Assembly (NCBI GenBank): GCA_012934845.2 | Contig: WNNJ02001649.1 | Location: forward strand, 1 to 64,000 | Source: Pomphorhynchus laevis | Taxonomy: Eukaryota; Acanthocephala; Palaeacanthocephala; Echinorhynchida; Pomphorhynchidae | Direction of reading: 5' to 3' | Length of the DNA stretch: 64,000 nt | In this document: piece after piece, positions 1-10,680 of the stretch | Position numbering within the stretch: position 1 is the first letter of the stretch | Layout of the letters: each line of letters starts with the position of its first letter | The notes under the pieces: generated by a model | What the model saw: the letters and a program-made list of their open reading frames with translations, nothing else | Database searches by the model: none | What the model was told of the DNA's origin: nothing | Translations under genes and position numbers: made by a program

Positions 1-2130
1 TGCTTATTTTATCGAGAAATTCGTGAATTTGCTTGGGTCGCTGTAGATCCCCGGCAGTTACTGAATTTATCGCTAAGCGCGATAGTTCATTGCCGGCGAA
101 TAGCAATCCACACAGATAATCTTCAATGTCAATATGAAAATCACGCGTATCTGTTGAAACTATTTAAAACATAAATTTATTAGCAATTTGATCAAATTGT
201 AAAATTCTCTTACCCTGTAATCTTTTACAAATTTCTACGTGAGTAATTAATTGACAATCAATTAGAAATTCACTTAGTACCATAAGACAAATTAACTGTT
301 GGACAGCATTTCGCCAAAGGTCTCTGTAACTGTTTAAAAAACAAAACAAGTTTTCTAAATTAGCTAATTAAAATACGAAGATGTAAATTACTTTTTAATA
401 ATTAAAAAAAATAAATGTAGCGATGTCCTTAAATAACGATGCAGCGACATATAAATAATAGCGATCTCGTAACGATCTATGAAACGAGTAATTATCATAA
501 ATAAGCATTGAAAATTGCAAATAATATGTGAATTTTCGATGTTTTTAAGGCTGAAATAGTTTGATCATCAGAATTAATCACATTTTAATTGATCAAAATG
601 GTTATTTTTCAATTTAATTAATTTGATATCACACAACAAGGTACATTAATAATTTAAATAGGGGGTAGTGCACGAAAACAAAATTAGAAAAAATAGAAAA
701 ATGTTCAAAATTGATTTAAAAAAAACGTTCAAAATTGAACGTTTTAAACGGTTTATTTATGAAATTTTAAAAACTTTTGTTAAAACAATGAATTTTTAAT
801 TAACGAACCATTAATTGAAGAATTAATCTCTGTTTTTTGTTGGTAGAGACCTATAATAATATTTCGTGTATATATTACGATGTTATATCATAGCGTGATC
901 CTAACCGGAAGTAACTAATAAATTGAATTTATACTTAATATATATAACATATATTGCTGAACCTTACATGGATCCTTATATAAGATTGATCGCGACATAT
1001 CAATATCAACAACGACGTTATTAATTGCGGTGACGATGTTATTAATACGTGTTACAATCCAATTTATACATTATTGGTAACGACATTTAATCAATTAATT
1101 TGGGCAATCAATATTACAAAAAGCGCTTTATGGTTTGGAGAAAATCCACATTACACAGTTGCCATGCAAACTTTTGCGGATTCGCAATACCGGTTCACCA
1201 ACCTAGTCAGTCGTGTCGATGCAGATTCCGTCGACAACCAGAATGTACAGCTTCATCATACATGTCAATACTGTAACTAACCGAGACTGATACTATGTCA
1301 AATTAGCATTGGTCAACTATTATGCGTATCTTATATATTTTATTATTTGAATTTTGCGTCCACTAAAAGATTAAGTGGCTAATGAATATTTCTAAATTAT
1401 TATACTATTTTTCAGATAAATTAAACCATCAGGCATCACAATATTGTTTGCGGTAGTCAAACACAACTTTAAACTTACGTATTTATTGAATTATCAGGGA
1501 TAGCTTCACTGATATTTTTAAGAATACTGGAAAATAGTGGCAATTTCTGCTCGAGTTCTTGAAATAAACCTATTAAAAATACAAACAGGATTTGAATTGA
1601 GGCTAAATTAAAAAAAATGCATTTTTAATCAGTCGTTTTCATAATTTACTAAATTACATTCTTAGGTGAATTGATTTGTATGAATAAGGCATTTGTGATT
1701 GCTTATGACTTTGTAATTATCTATATATTCTCAAATTTTATTGATTAATAGCTATAAATTTTGATCGATTCTAAATTAAATTGTTATTTATTCTGCATAT
1801 ATTTATAGACACGTCACTTACCGATATTTAAACTTAAAAATACCAACATTTTTGTTGCGGAAAAAAAGCGATGTCATGATAAGGAAGCGTTGTGTTTTAA
1901 ATTATCCATACTTGACGTTTCTCTGTAATTTAATACATTTATTTTTACTTCATTACATCTGTATTCTGTATTCGTTGAACATATTAACTTGGACTTTAAT
2001 ACTACAATATATTCGCACATTAGGTGAGAGTTAACAGGCCATGCTGAGACTCCTGCCATGCTGAGATTCTAGACATTCCTGCATACAACCCGTTCGTAGG
2101 GTACAACCTGAGATTTTCGATCTTATAAGA
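1..2130. other. AT-rich DNA, no recognised gene
   Basis: I see no recognisable gene or element here. A 68-codon open frame on the plus strand (1074-1280) has a balanced composition and a C-terminal Cys-x2-Cys, but it matches nothing I know, has no obvious splice context and could be chance. The rest is low-complexity A/T sequence with short homopolymer runs, as expected for intergenic or intronic DNA. Confidence 0.4.
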
Positions 2131-2139
2131 TAACATGAC

Positions 2140-4340
2140 CTACCCCCCACAGCAATTCATGTCATCAGTGGTGACATTAAGGGTATACATGCACTACCCC
2201 GAAAATTTGTGGAGTCTGTAGCTCTGACTGTTGTGTTAGCATTCAGAAGGAGACGAAATGCGAGGCTCCCCTGTCTGCTCGAATTGTAAAGGTGATCATC
2301 CCACATGGTTCCGGAAGTGTAATTATTTCAAAAGCTATAGAAGAACTTACATGAGCCAAGCTCCAAAATATGCAAAACAGTCTACTGATTCAGCCTGGGT
2401 CGCAGCTTCCAGGATGATGGATAAGGACATTATTCAGTTACTAGATTCCAATAAAAGGAGTATCCTTAGCGAAATGAAATTAAGATAATGCCCGTGGGCA
2501 AGCGCCTACTCTAAAAGGCGCTAGTAACAGAGTGGGCAACCCTTCCGCCCTTGGTTCCGTCTAGCTAAAGGCAATCCCAACCAGCAAACCTAACACAATG
2601 CAGAGTACTCGTGAGCCTTTTTCACTGAATATCCTTCGGTGGATATTATAGTCATTCAAAAGCTGCGGTGTATTCGACTCCCCCAGCATAGTACTCGATT
2701 CATCCCTAAGCACATTTGCTCCTAATATACTCCGTACATAACCCCTCCTCACCCCTCTTAATCTCAAGGTATGTTTACCCTAGTTTAATGCTCCTTAAGA
2801 TCTTCTCTTCTATTCAACTATTCTTGTCCAGTCCTGTCTTGCTAAGTTACATCACTGTGTAAGAATGGTAAACGCCTTAATCTAGCCAATGTTTACATCC
2901 GTCCAGGTGAGATTCACAAGAACCGTGACCTCTTGAATAGGATTATAGATAGCAGTTACAACATGGTGCTTGATTTCAACGACAGAACTGGTCGTTGAAT
3001 TAATACAACACTCCGCGGAGCAAGGCGTGGCTATCTTATTCAAAAATCATCGTCAGACAGAACCACCGTCAAACCACCGTCAAACGCTGACAGACACTTC
3101 TCGTGCCTGTCAGCTTTTAACAGCCGAACAAAGAAAGGGAAGTAGCCATCAGAATGATTTTAGCCTCCCATTCCGATATGGCCGGCATCAACAACAGTAG
3201 ACGTGTTTTTATTCACAAAATAAATCCGGTGTCTTGTCCTAAAGACCTGCGGCCCATTTCGGTTCAGAATACCCTCGTGTCGATTTACGAAAAAGCGCTT
3301 GCGCGTAAAATCTGCGATCATCTAAGTAGGCGTAATTTAATCACACTAGGTTTCCATGGGTATGTCAAAGGTCGTTCAGACTATTCAGCAATAGGTGAAG
3401 TGTATCAGTTATGTCAGGTTTATAGTCATCAACTTGCTGTGCCTGTATTCCTTGATTTTTCTGCTGCATTTGACCGCATCTCCATTCCCTTTGTTATCTC
3501 TTCTCTCAGGTCCCTTGGGTTGCCTGTGAGAATTGTTAACAGAGTGGAGATACTGCTGTACAACAAGCGATTCTTTTACGACGATGAACCTGATGCGCGT
3601 CAGTTCTACTCTATTGCGGATGTGCATCAAGGCTCTCCTATTTCTACAATATTATTTATTGCTGCCTCTATTGAACTCTTTAAAAAATTAAAACGCGAAC
3701 AACGTCTAGTGAAATACGCTGATGATACCACATCCCTGTTCTCTGGAGGCAGGTAAAAAGACGTAGTCTCGGACATCAGCCGATTCTTTTTAAGATAAAG
3801 AGACCAGTTACCCAAGTCCAATCTTATTTTAAACTCCGACAAATTGCAGAAGGTTTTATTTCATGGTGCCCTGCAACAAAGCAAAAACTTAAGGGATTAG
3901 TACTCTCAGCAATCTTCTCCATTTTAACTAGTCAACCCCTCCCTGTCTTCACCAGTAGAGTAAAATACCTGCGGTTGACCGTTACGGTGATCTGGTCGGC
4001 GAAAACTGAATTGGGTAGACTTAAAAGGATCCTGAAGAGAGCTAGGTCAGCCCTAAAACGGGCCCATCATATGTCATTGAAAGAGAAAGCTCAAGTGCGC
4101 CTTTGGAGTACTTGGGCTATCTCTGGATTAGTCTTCTTTTTTAAACAACGTACATCAGAGCAAAGGCTAAGGTTTCTTAAGCTGCTCGTCTCTCGTTTAT
4201 CCAGTAAAGCCCGCCTCGATTGGACTCTTTGGGGTGTGTGGTGTGAAAGACACCGTGTGGTTTAGTCGTAAGGCGGCGAGTTGGATAAGTTGGAGAGCTC
4301 AGATCTCACTAAACCCAAGACCATTAAGAGTGAAGACTCT
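2140..4340 (+). mobile_element. LINE-A copy 1, degenerate non-LTR retrotransposon (ORF1 end, endonuclease, RT)
   Basis: This is a decayed copy of the LINE that is better preserved at 53.6-57.9 kb. From about 2150 it reads the zinc-knuckle part of ORF1 (CHQW, then CSNCKGDHPTWFRKC at about 2277-2320), with an ORF1 tail ending near 2488. Endonuclease pieces follow (VYIRPGEIHKNRDL near 2895-2935). A 200-codon reverse-transcriptase frame (3154-3756) holds FLDFSAAFDR and the catalytic YADD at about 3717-3728; a thumb-like C-terminal piece is at 3975-4265. Compared with the other copy it carries several frameshifts and stops, and about 150 codons before the RT are missing between roughly 2990 and 3090. 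The element belongs to the AP-endonuclease LINEs (Jockey/I group by its ORF1 knuckles); the clade is inference. It should no longer be active. Confidence 0.85.
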
Positions 4341-4711
4341 ACTGACTGATCATATATATTTTTTTCTGCTGTGATTTTGTCTTCTTAATTATCATTGACT
4401 ATTATTAAATACCTTGTATTATTTATAGGAAAATCTTTATTATTAATATCAATTCCAAATCTATTCTCTCAGCTCAATCAGATATCAATGGAAATTCTAA
4501 TGATGCATATTAGATTAGTAATAATGACGAAAATGAGATTCCCTAACAATGATGGCAATGAGGTACTCTATCAATGACGGCATATGATTTGCAAGACAAT
4601 CAAAGCTATCGTTATATACAAATAATACATTTTCAGCCTAAGAAGCCATCTACAAACGGTTTATCTATCTAGTCAACATACTATTAATATTATCTTATAT
4701 TAATATATTTA
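4341..4711. other. AT-rich spacer
   Basis: This holds the remnant 3' end of LINE-A copy 1 and plain AT-rich DNA up to the Penelope-like insertion. A 60-codon open frame (4395-4577) has no recognisable motif and is probably chance. Confidence 0.4.
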
Positions 4712-4770
4712 TAATTAAATAAATGTTCAAGAATTGCAAGGTAAGGAATTTATTTGAAAAATTTCACAAA

Positions 4771-4801
4771 TTTTCAGTCGCTCCTAGCGACCTTCTTCAG
4801 A
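4771..4801 (-). ncRNA. Hammerhead-ribozyme-like core in the Penelope-like element
   Basis: On the minus strand the sequence reads CTGAAGA, a 6-bp stem (GGTCGC / GCGACT with one G-T pair, loop TAGGA), then GAAA. CUGANGA and GAAA are the two conserved core strands of the hammerhead ribozyme, in the right order and spacing around stem II. A short A/T stem with a 3-nt loop follows GAAA, compatible with the tiny stem III seen in Penelope-type hammerheads. Hammerheads are known components of the terminal repeats of Penelope-like elements. Stem I is A/T rich and weak, so activity is uncertain. Confidence 0.6.
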
Positions 4802-5048
4802 CAAAAAAAATGAAAAATTCAAACAGTAAAATCACAACTACACAACACATATACACTTACAACAAAAACATCAAAGAAACTTTTTACCGAAAATTACAAA
4901 ACACAAGTATTGAAGTTCAATTGGATAAAAATTGGCTAAAAAGCATTACAATAATAAAACACGAATAAAAAAGATAAAACACTAAGGAATAAAACACCAT
5001 ATAAAACAAAATCAAATCAAAATACAAATCAATCCAAAAACTACATGT

Positions 5049-5606
5049 TTATTCAAACTGCAAACCGTATTGTGGCAATCTCAAAATATCGTCTGCTTTA
5101 ATCCCTTCAAAGACTTTGCCACATTCTTGTCTTAAGAAAAGGGCTTCCTTAATTGTTCTAATTTTCTTATTCGTCTCTTGGCAAAGAACTTCAACACCAT
5201 CAAAATCAAATATGTGATCACTGTTCTTGCATCGATTGAAGACAGCTGATGATGAGTTGGCCGTTTTTATATACCGACGGTGCTGTCCTACACGTGTGTC
5301 CAGCTTTTCACCCGTTTGACCAGCATATTTGTGGTCACAATCTCGACAGGGTATCGAATTTACACAACGCATACCGTTTTTATTAGCTTTGCGTTTGAAA
5401 AAACCAGACAGACGTGGTAGGCATTTATAATAAGTCCTAATTTGCTTCCCTACGTTGTTACCAGCCTTATGAACCCTCTTCTTAATTTGGAAGTCCCGCT
5501 TCGTCCCCGAAAAGGGCAACTGAAGATAAGTTATGGTTTCTTTATCATTTTGTTTCGACAAAGATCTCATTGCCTGAGATGAGATAAAATGATTTAAAAA
5601 AAACAA
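5049..5606 (-). CDS. GIY-YIG endonuclease domain of a Penelope-like element (partial)
   Basis: The 185-residue frame starts inside the linker after the RT domain. From about residue 80 it shows the Penelope-type GIY-YIG nuclease: CVNSIPCRDCDHKYAGQTGE, with the CxxC zinc pair typical of the family, then LDTRVGQHRRYI, the SDHIFDFDGVEVL strand, and a C-terminal helix containing the KEALFLR glutamate that binds the catalytic metal. In complete elements this domain nicks target DNA to prime reverse transcription. Here the polymerase is missing, so the protein alone could not mobilise the element. The start at 5606 is simply the first Met after the truncated end. The family assignment is firm; expression is unlikely. 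Confidence 0.8.
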   Translation of the reverse strand: MFFLNHFISSQAMRSLSKQNDKETITYLQLPFSGTKRDFQIKKRVHKAGNNVGKQIRTYYKCLPRLSGFFKRKANKNGMRCVNSIPCRDCDHKYAGQTGEKLDTRVGQHRRYIKTANSSSAVFNRCKNSDHIFDFDGVEVLCQETNKKIRTIKEALFLRQECGKVFEGIKADDILRLPQYGLQFE

Positions 5607-5632
5607 AATAATTTTTTAATTAAATAAATGTT

Positions 5633-5989
5633 ATATTACATTTATTACAAATTACAAAATCTACAAATAAACTGGTAAAATCGTCTTGGTTATACAATGA
5701 ACAGACATATTTCTCTAATGGTAATAAAAAAATATAATTTTAATTCAAATATCGGGCAAAATCATTTTTCGCAAATAATCAATTGATTAAAGCTTACTTT
5801 TATCGTTCCTGTCAGATGCCGTATGTATTCTTTGAAAGTGAGATTGTAATAAATTCAATTCTTTGTAAAACACAGTAACTTGATCTTTAATCTTCTAAAA
5901 AATTTGACTGCTTCAACATTAAAACAACGACTTATTTACATCAACTATGTCTGACTGTCTTTCAATAATCTCATTGTAAGTTGCAAATA
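5633..5989. other. AT-rich spacer
   Basis: No gene, tandem repeat or element boundary is apparent. This is plain A/T-rich sequence between the Penelope-like insertion and the following tandem repeat. Confidence 0.35.
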
Positions 5990-6950
5990 CGTCTTCAATT
6001 GATTGCCTGCTAATCATATCTATATTTAAATGATCACGAATATAAGAAATTATGAATAAATAAAAATAATAAGTATTTCAATATTATATTTATAATATTA
6101 TTAATATATTAATGGCTTAGTGAATGTCCTCAATAAGCCAATCCGATGCATAACTAAAAAGTTGTGACGTGTCACCAACACATGATCCTGCAACTCCATT
6201 TGACGATTCAATAAATGCCACTGCACAGCGCTATCGACTAGATAGTTTTGATGTAATGGCAGTGCTTTACGAACTGACAACTTGTACGTCTTCAATTGAT
6301 TGCAAGGTAATCATATCTATATTTAAATGATCACAAATATAAGAAATTATGAATAAATAAAACTCAAAAGAGAGTAAGACCAATCCGCGTGAAATACGTT
6401 GTTATCATTAAAGCCTGATGCGGAAGAACGTTAGCAAGTACCGTTTCGTCATCACAATGACTCATCAGTACCAGATCCCTCCCACTACTGGATGCAGAGG
6501 AGGACTGGCAGACGGCGCACGAGCCATGTGCATGAAGAACCGGAAAGATTTCAGGAAAATTCACATTATTTACTTTTCATGCTATTTCATACACATGACT
6601 CGTGTGCCGTCTGCCAGTCCTCCTCTGCATCCAGTAGTGCGAGGGATCTGGCACTGATGAGTCATTGTGATGACGAAACGGTACTTGCTACCGTTCTGCC
6701 GCGTCTGGCTTCAAGAATAAATAAAAATAATAAGTACTTCAATATTATTAAATTATTTAATAATATTATTAATATATTAATGGCTTAGTGAATGTCTTCA
6801 ATAAGCCATTTCGATGCAGAACTAAAAAGTTGTGATGTGTCCCCTACACATGATCCTGGAACTCATCTGACGATTCAATAAATGCCTTTGCACTGCGATA
6901 TCAACTAGATAGTTTTGCTGTAATGGCAGTGTTTTACGAACTGACAACTT
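5990..6950. repeat. Two tandem copies of a 300-bp repeat, the second split by a hairpin insertion
   Basis: Unit 1 (5990-6287) and unit 2 (6288-6950) both start with cgtcttcaattgattgc and end with gaactgacaacttg, and are roughly 88-90% identical. Unit 2 is interrupted at about 6361-6712 by a sequence that is almost entirely an inverted repeat (listed separately). The repeat abuts the gag fossil that follows, so it may be part of that element's flank or terminal region; I could not settle this. Short open frames on the minus strand (6101-6295, 6822-7016) are the same repeat read twice and not genes. Confidence 0.7.
6411..6712. repeat. Long inverted repeat (hairpin) of about 126-bp arms
   Basis: The left arm (6411-6537) and right arm (6587-6712) are reverse complements with about 90% identity, separated by a 49-bp spacer. 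The arms are much richer in G+C than the surroundings. The open frames in this stretch (SCAVCQSSSASSS on both strands) are mirror readings of the arms. It looks like a fold-back or MITE-type insertion inside the second 300-bp repeat unit. No transposase and no clear target duplication were seen. Confidence 0.75.
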
Positions 6951-7985
6951 GGCGACCAAATTTAATGTCACTTCCAAAGAGTGGAGACTCAAGTAGATTC
7001 CTAAACAAGTTGACAAAATTCATTGTCGAGTTTGTTAAAACTTGACAATGAATTGGGAGTTTTTTGGTTTTTGATAAAGAAATAGTTAGTTTCTTTCGTT
7101 TATGCATTACGGAACAACTGGCGACGAGGGTGCAAGCAGTGTTCAAATTCCACAAATCATGGATCAACAGCAACAATGGTTCAAGTTAATGTCCGACTAC
7201 TTTTAACACACAACTCTTACGGTCAAGCTAAAACTGTTCCGACATTCAGAGGATATATTGGAACGGAGGAAAAATTGAGTGAATATTACGAACAGCTTCA
7301 ATAACACTTTCTAGCCCACGGAGTGACGGACGAATTAAAGAAAAAATGGTTGCAACCTTGACGCTATGTCAAGGTTGCAACATGAAGGCAGATTTGATGA
7401 ACTCTTGCAAGAAGCTCGTTTTCTGCAAACATAATATTCTGCCAAAAATTGTAAATGACCACACAAATATTTTTAATCGCGTATGCGCCTTGGTGCAAAA
7501 CTGAAAGTTGGGTCAAGCTTCAATAGTGCTCAGAAATCTTGTTGTATTTTATGAATTAAATCTGCACCCTGTTGTATTTTATGAATTAAGTTCAAATGAT
7601 ATTATTTGTGAAGCAAAAAACACATCGGGAAGACGGTTTTTCCTGTAGATCAGTTGACAGAAAAATGCACATAAGCAAAAATGCGACGAGCGTATTTTAA
7701 AGAAACAGAACTAACTGTTCAAAAAGCCTTACAGCTTGCCTACACCCATAAACAAACAGAAATACAAGCGAGTTTAATGGAAACATTACAAGAAGACACC
7801 AACGTCTATAGGATCAGAACATACTGGGAATTCAAAAGTCAACGACAAACGACGAAGGAAACAACAAATGGAAAAATATACACGCAATGTCTAGGTTGCA
7901 ACAGCGTTGATATCAAGCTCGATCGAAATTTGGAACATTTTATACGTCTTACGCCTAAATGTTCTTGATATTCCTACATTACGGT
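6951..7985 (+). mobile_element. Ty3/Gypsy-like LTR retrotransposon fossil (gag part)
   Basis: Translated pieces resemble the gag of Ty3/Gypsy-type elements: an MDQQQQWFKLM start near 7160, a capsid-like stretch around 7240-7340 (VPTFRGYIGTEEKLSEYYEQ), a later helical region near 7700 (KALQLAYTHKQTE) and a cysteine-containing tail near 7880-7970. No pol gene or paired LTR was recognised. The copy is broken at several points and looks old. Family assignment is by pattern only. Confidence 0.45.
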
Positions 7986-8290
7986 ATGTGATCGTGAAGA
8001 TTTGATTCTTGTATGGCGTATACCTCACGATATGAGCCATCATATTAGTAACCTGCTATGCCTACGATATTTGGATCACTTACGAAGTCGCCCACTAATG
8101 CTGCAAACCCTCGAATTAAGCACGCCCGGACATGCCGCATATTTTAGCGTGTCGTTGGACTTTGGAACAGACTTCTGACTTCAACAATCTGCTCATCTAC
8201 AGTGAACCAGTTTAAAAAGTGATTGGACAGAGACCCTTTTATGCTCATTAGATGATCTATATTGGATTAATGATTTGTTGGGATATGTCT
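7986..8290. other. Unassigned sequence between fossils
   Basis: G+C content is a little higher than in typical spacer, and short frames look protein-like, but I recognise no family. It may be a further remnant of one of the flanking elements. Confidence 0.3.
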
Positions 8291-8292
8291 GT

Positions 8293-8990
8293 AATGGAAG
8301 CCTAAGAAGCCCTTTCTTAGGCTTCCATTTCGATGATCACCTTTCCCTTAAACCCTTCGTCCGTGACAAGGTCCGCTCATCTAACTTAATTCTCCGTGAC
8401 ATCCGCCGTATCCGCCCCCTTATCGACTTCCGTTCTTGTATGTCTCTTCTTTCATCGCTTCTTTTCCCTAAAATCGATTACTGTCTCAGCCTTTTCGCCA
8501 ATTCTCCAAAATCCATCATCCTACCCCTACAACGAATAATCAACACCGCCGTTCGAGTGCTCTTTCGTCTCCGTCGCTTCGACCACACATCCACATATTT
8601 TGCCCAACTCTCCTGGCCCACCATCCACATCTGCATCAAACTCCGCCTTCTTCTCGTTACCTTTCGTCTCATCGCTGTCGGCTCCCCTTCGTTCATCAAC
8701 CTTGCTTTCTTGGACGATAATCGCCCCACCTCGCTATCGCTTCGTTCCTGTCATACCCTCTTACTCCACGTTCCTAATTACTCCAACAACTACGGTCTCC
8801 TATCCTTCTTCGTCGCCGCCTCACTCGCCTGGAATCAACTCCCTCTCGACGTCCGCCGCGCCCCCTCCTTTATCACATTCAAACACCTCCTCCGTTCACA
8901 CCTTCTCGACACCTGATTCACAGTCTTGTTTTGTTGTGGTCATGTAAGTGTGCGCTGGCACGCATTTGCCACGTTAAAATAAATCCTTTT
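8293..8990 (+). mobile_element. LINE-B 3' fragment (C-terminal RT region and 3' end)
   Basis: A 213-codon frame (8275-8916) matches the region after the RT core in CR1-group LINEs: LGFHFDDHLSLKP, then LSSLLFPKIDYCLSL, LPLQRIINTAVRVL, HDHTS-like segments, and FVAASLAWNQLPLDVRRAPS at the end. These are the usual landmarks (LDYCNSLL, AARLL, WNSLP) of this group. The fragment ends in a conserved 3' tail, cacgcatttgccacg plus aataaatcctttttt, seen again at several places in this window. It is 5'-truncated; the first 37 bp form a perfect snap-back hairpin (8293-8329). No catalytic RT residues remain. Confidence 0.8.
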
Positions 8991-9160
8991 TTTTGTATGT
9001 GATCCCTGTCTATTAACTTGATTTTAGCTCAAACGGTGGTGACAGAATAAAGTATCTACTCATACAAAGATTTGGGAGTTTAGGTTTGTACTGACGTATC
9101 AACTCGAAAGCATTCAGACTATGTGTGTTGGATCACAAAATTGATAAAACGAAAAACTCG
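8991..9160. other. Short unassigned spacer
   Basis: Nothing recognisable lies between two LINE-B tails. Confidence 0.3.
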
Positions 9161-9169
9161 TCGGGCACT

Positions 9170-9550
9170 GATAGGCATAACAATAATTTATTTAACGTGG
9201 CAAATGCATGCCAACTGCCACGCTTGCAAGTCCTACTAACAAAACACACAGCATAAGTCATACAGGTTTATTAATTAATTGTTTAAATGACATCGGATTA
9301 GGCGCTTGAATCACGGCATTGATGTTTATTGGAGGATATGAATAGGTAGATAATTCCATGAGAGAGGAGCAGCCACAATGAAGGAGCGGAAACCAAACGA
9401 GGTAATGTAGTTTGGGACATGTAAAAGAAGGGAATTACAACAAAGCAAAGAACAGTAAACAGGACGAGAATTGTCGAGAAAAGGAAGGTTGAGAAATGAA
9501 GGGGTATGACGAAGAATTGTCGAGAAAAGGAAGGTTGAGAAATGAAGGGG
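9170..9550 (-). mobile_element. LINE-B 3' fragment, minus strand
   Basis: The minus-strand frame within 9326-9628 repeats the LINE-B end (LNLPFLDNSRPV, LLLHVPNYITSFGFRSF, VAAPLSWNYLPIHILQ). The 3' tail lies at 9180-9240 (tttaacgtggcaaatgcatg on the plus strand). At its 5' end a roughly 42-bp segment (aattgtcgagaaaagg...) is tandemly duplicated, and the fragment then meets another LINE-B tail in the opposite orientation. Truncated and inactive. Confidence 0.75.
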
Positions 9551-9701
9551 TCTCGACGTCCGCGGCGCCCCCTCCTTTATCACATTCAAACACCTTCTCC
9601 GTTCACACCTTCTCGACACCTGATTCATAGTCTAGTTTTGTTGTGGTCATGTAAGCGTAAGCTGGCACGCATTTGCCACGTTAAAATAAATCCTTTTTTT
9701 A
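9551..9701 (+). mobile_element. LINE-B 3' tail, plus strand
   Basis: About 150 bp nearly identical to 8845-8990: the last codons of the LINE-B reading frame, its stop and the 3' tail ending in a T run. It abuts the minus-strand LINE-B piece on the left (head to head) and an unrelated retroelement fragment on the right. Confidence 0.75.
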
Positions 9702-10680
9702 AGACACAAGTCAATGCCCAAATAAGACAGCAAATACTGAACAACAGTGATTCCATCGGAGTACGTCCGTGTCTTGCGAAAGTTAAGGGGGCTTCTTCCT
9801 GGCTATCTTGCAAACCATTATGCAAGGATAATCTGAACCTAAGCCCGGTTGAATTTCGCGATGTCTTGGCAGCACGCTACGGCTGGAATCCTCCTTTTGC
9901 CCCACACAAATGTCAATGCGGAGATGATTTCAGCATAATTCACACTCTTTCCTGCCAGACGGGATGGTTGCCAAATATCAGGCATAACATTCTGAGGGAT
10001 CTCGTTGCAAAAGAATTGTCAAATGTGTGCTCTGCGGTAGCAATCGAGCCAGTACTTCAGCCACTCGATGAAAATGTGGTTTTCGAGAGAGCATCAACAA
10101 CACTAGATCGAGATGCCAGCTGGACGTTGAATGTCGTGGATTGTTTGGAAGTTGGACGGAGCGGTCCATGTTGGACTTTTGCTCTTTTAATCATCTGGCC
10201 CGTCCAATGTTTCTGACAACTCCACACCATTCCAATATCACGAGACACGAAAGCGGGCTAAGTACGAGGAAAGGGTGAGCCGATATAAAAGAGCTCCATT
10301 CATCCCGTTTGTCATTGCCGGAAACGAGGCAATAAGACCGGCAGCGAACATCACAATCAAAAGAATTGGGTCGCTAAATGCAGGAAAGGGATTACACATA
10401 TACAGCAATATAATAAAAACAATACGCTCGCAAATAAGCTTAGTTATGGCCAAGTCTGCATCGATGTGCATTAGGGGGCACGCTCAACAAGAGGTCATCC
10501 TGCCCGCGCCGGTATTGGACAAACTGTGTACCAGGAGTATAACGAAATGACAGATCCGCATCAATCGTCCAATGTGACGAAAACTTACATCACCTAAAAA
10601 ATTAATTTAAATTTAATATTTCGGGCCCATTTGCGGGTAACCTTATATTGTGTGTATAATAAATCTTCTTCTTTTTTAAA
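9702..10680 (+). mobile_element. Retroelement fragment with restriction-like endonuclease-type C-terminal domain (copy 1)
   Basis: Reading 9702-10216 gives EFRDVLAARYGWNPP, a zinc-binding CQCG...HTLSC, then RHNILRDLVAKELSNVC and the strand AIEPVLQPL. After one frameshift it continues in a second frame (RCQLDVE... near 10100-10200), and 10275-10550 carries RYKRAPFIPFVIAGNEA and the end segment MCIRGHAQQEV. This order (CxC-H-C, RHN, EP, R/PD-like, DVRV, xCIRGAR) is that of a widespread eukaryotic retroelement C-terminal domain that resembles the restriction-like endonuclease of R2-type LINEs; that last link is inference. An AT-rich 3' UTR with an aataaa signal follows. No RT is present in this fragment. 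It has at least one frameshift. Confidence 0.6.

Larger units (their letters stand above)
4712..5632 (-). mobile_element. Penelope-like element, 5'-truncated insertion with 16-bp target duplication
   Basis: An 889-bp insertion (4728-5616) is bracketed by an exact 16-bp direct repeat (taattaaataaatgtt at 4712-4727 and 5617-5632), which I read as the target-site duplication. Inside, on the minus strand, is an open frame for the C-terminal part of a Penelope-like polymerase, and beyond its stop a hammerhead-like motif (4771-4801). The RT domain and the 5' end of the family are absent, as is usual for 5'-truncated insertions made by target-primed reverse transcription. The clean target duplication and a 185-codon open frame suggest a fairly recent insertion. 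Confidence 0.8.
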
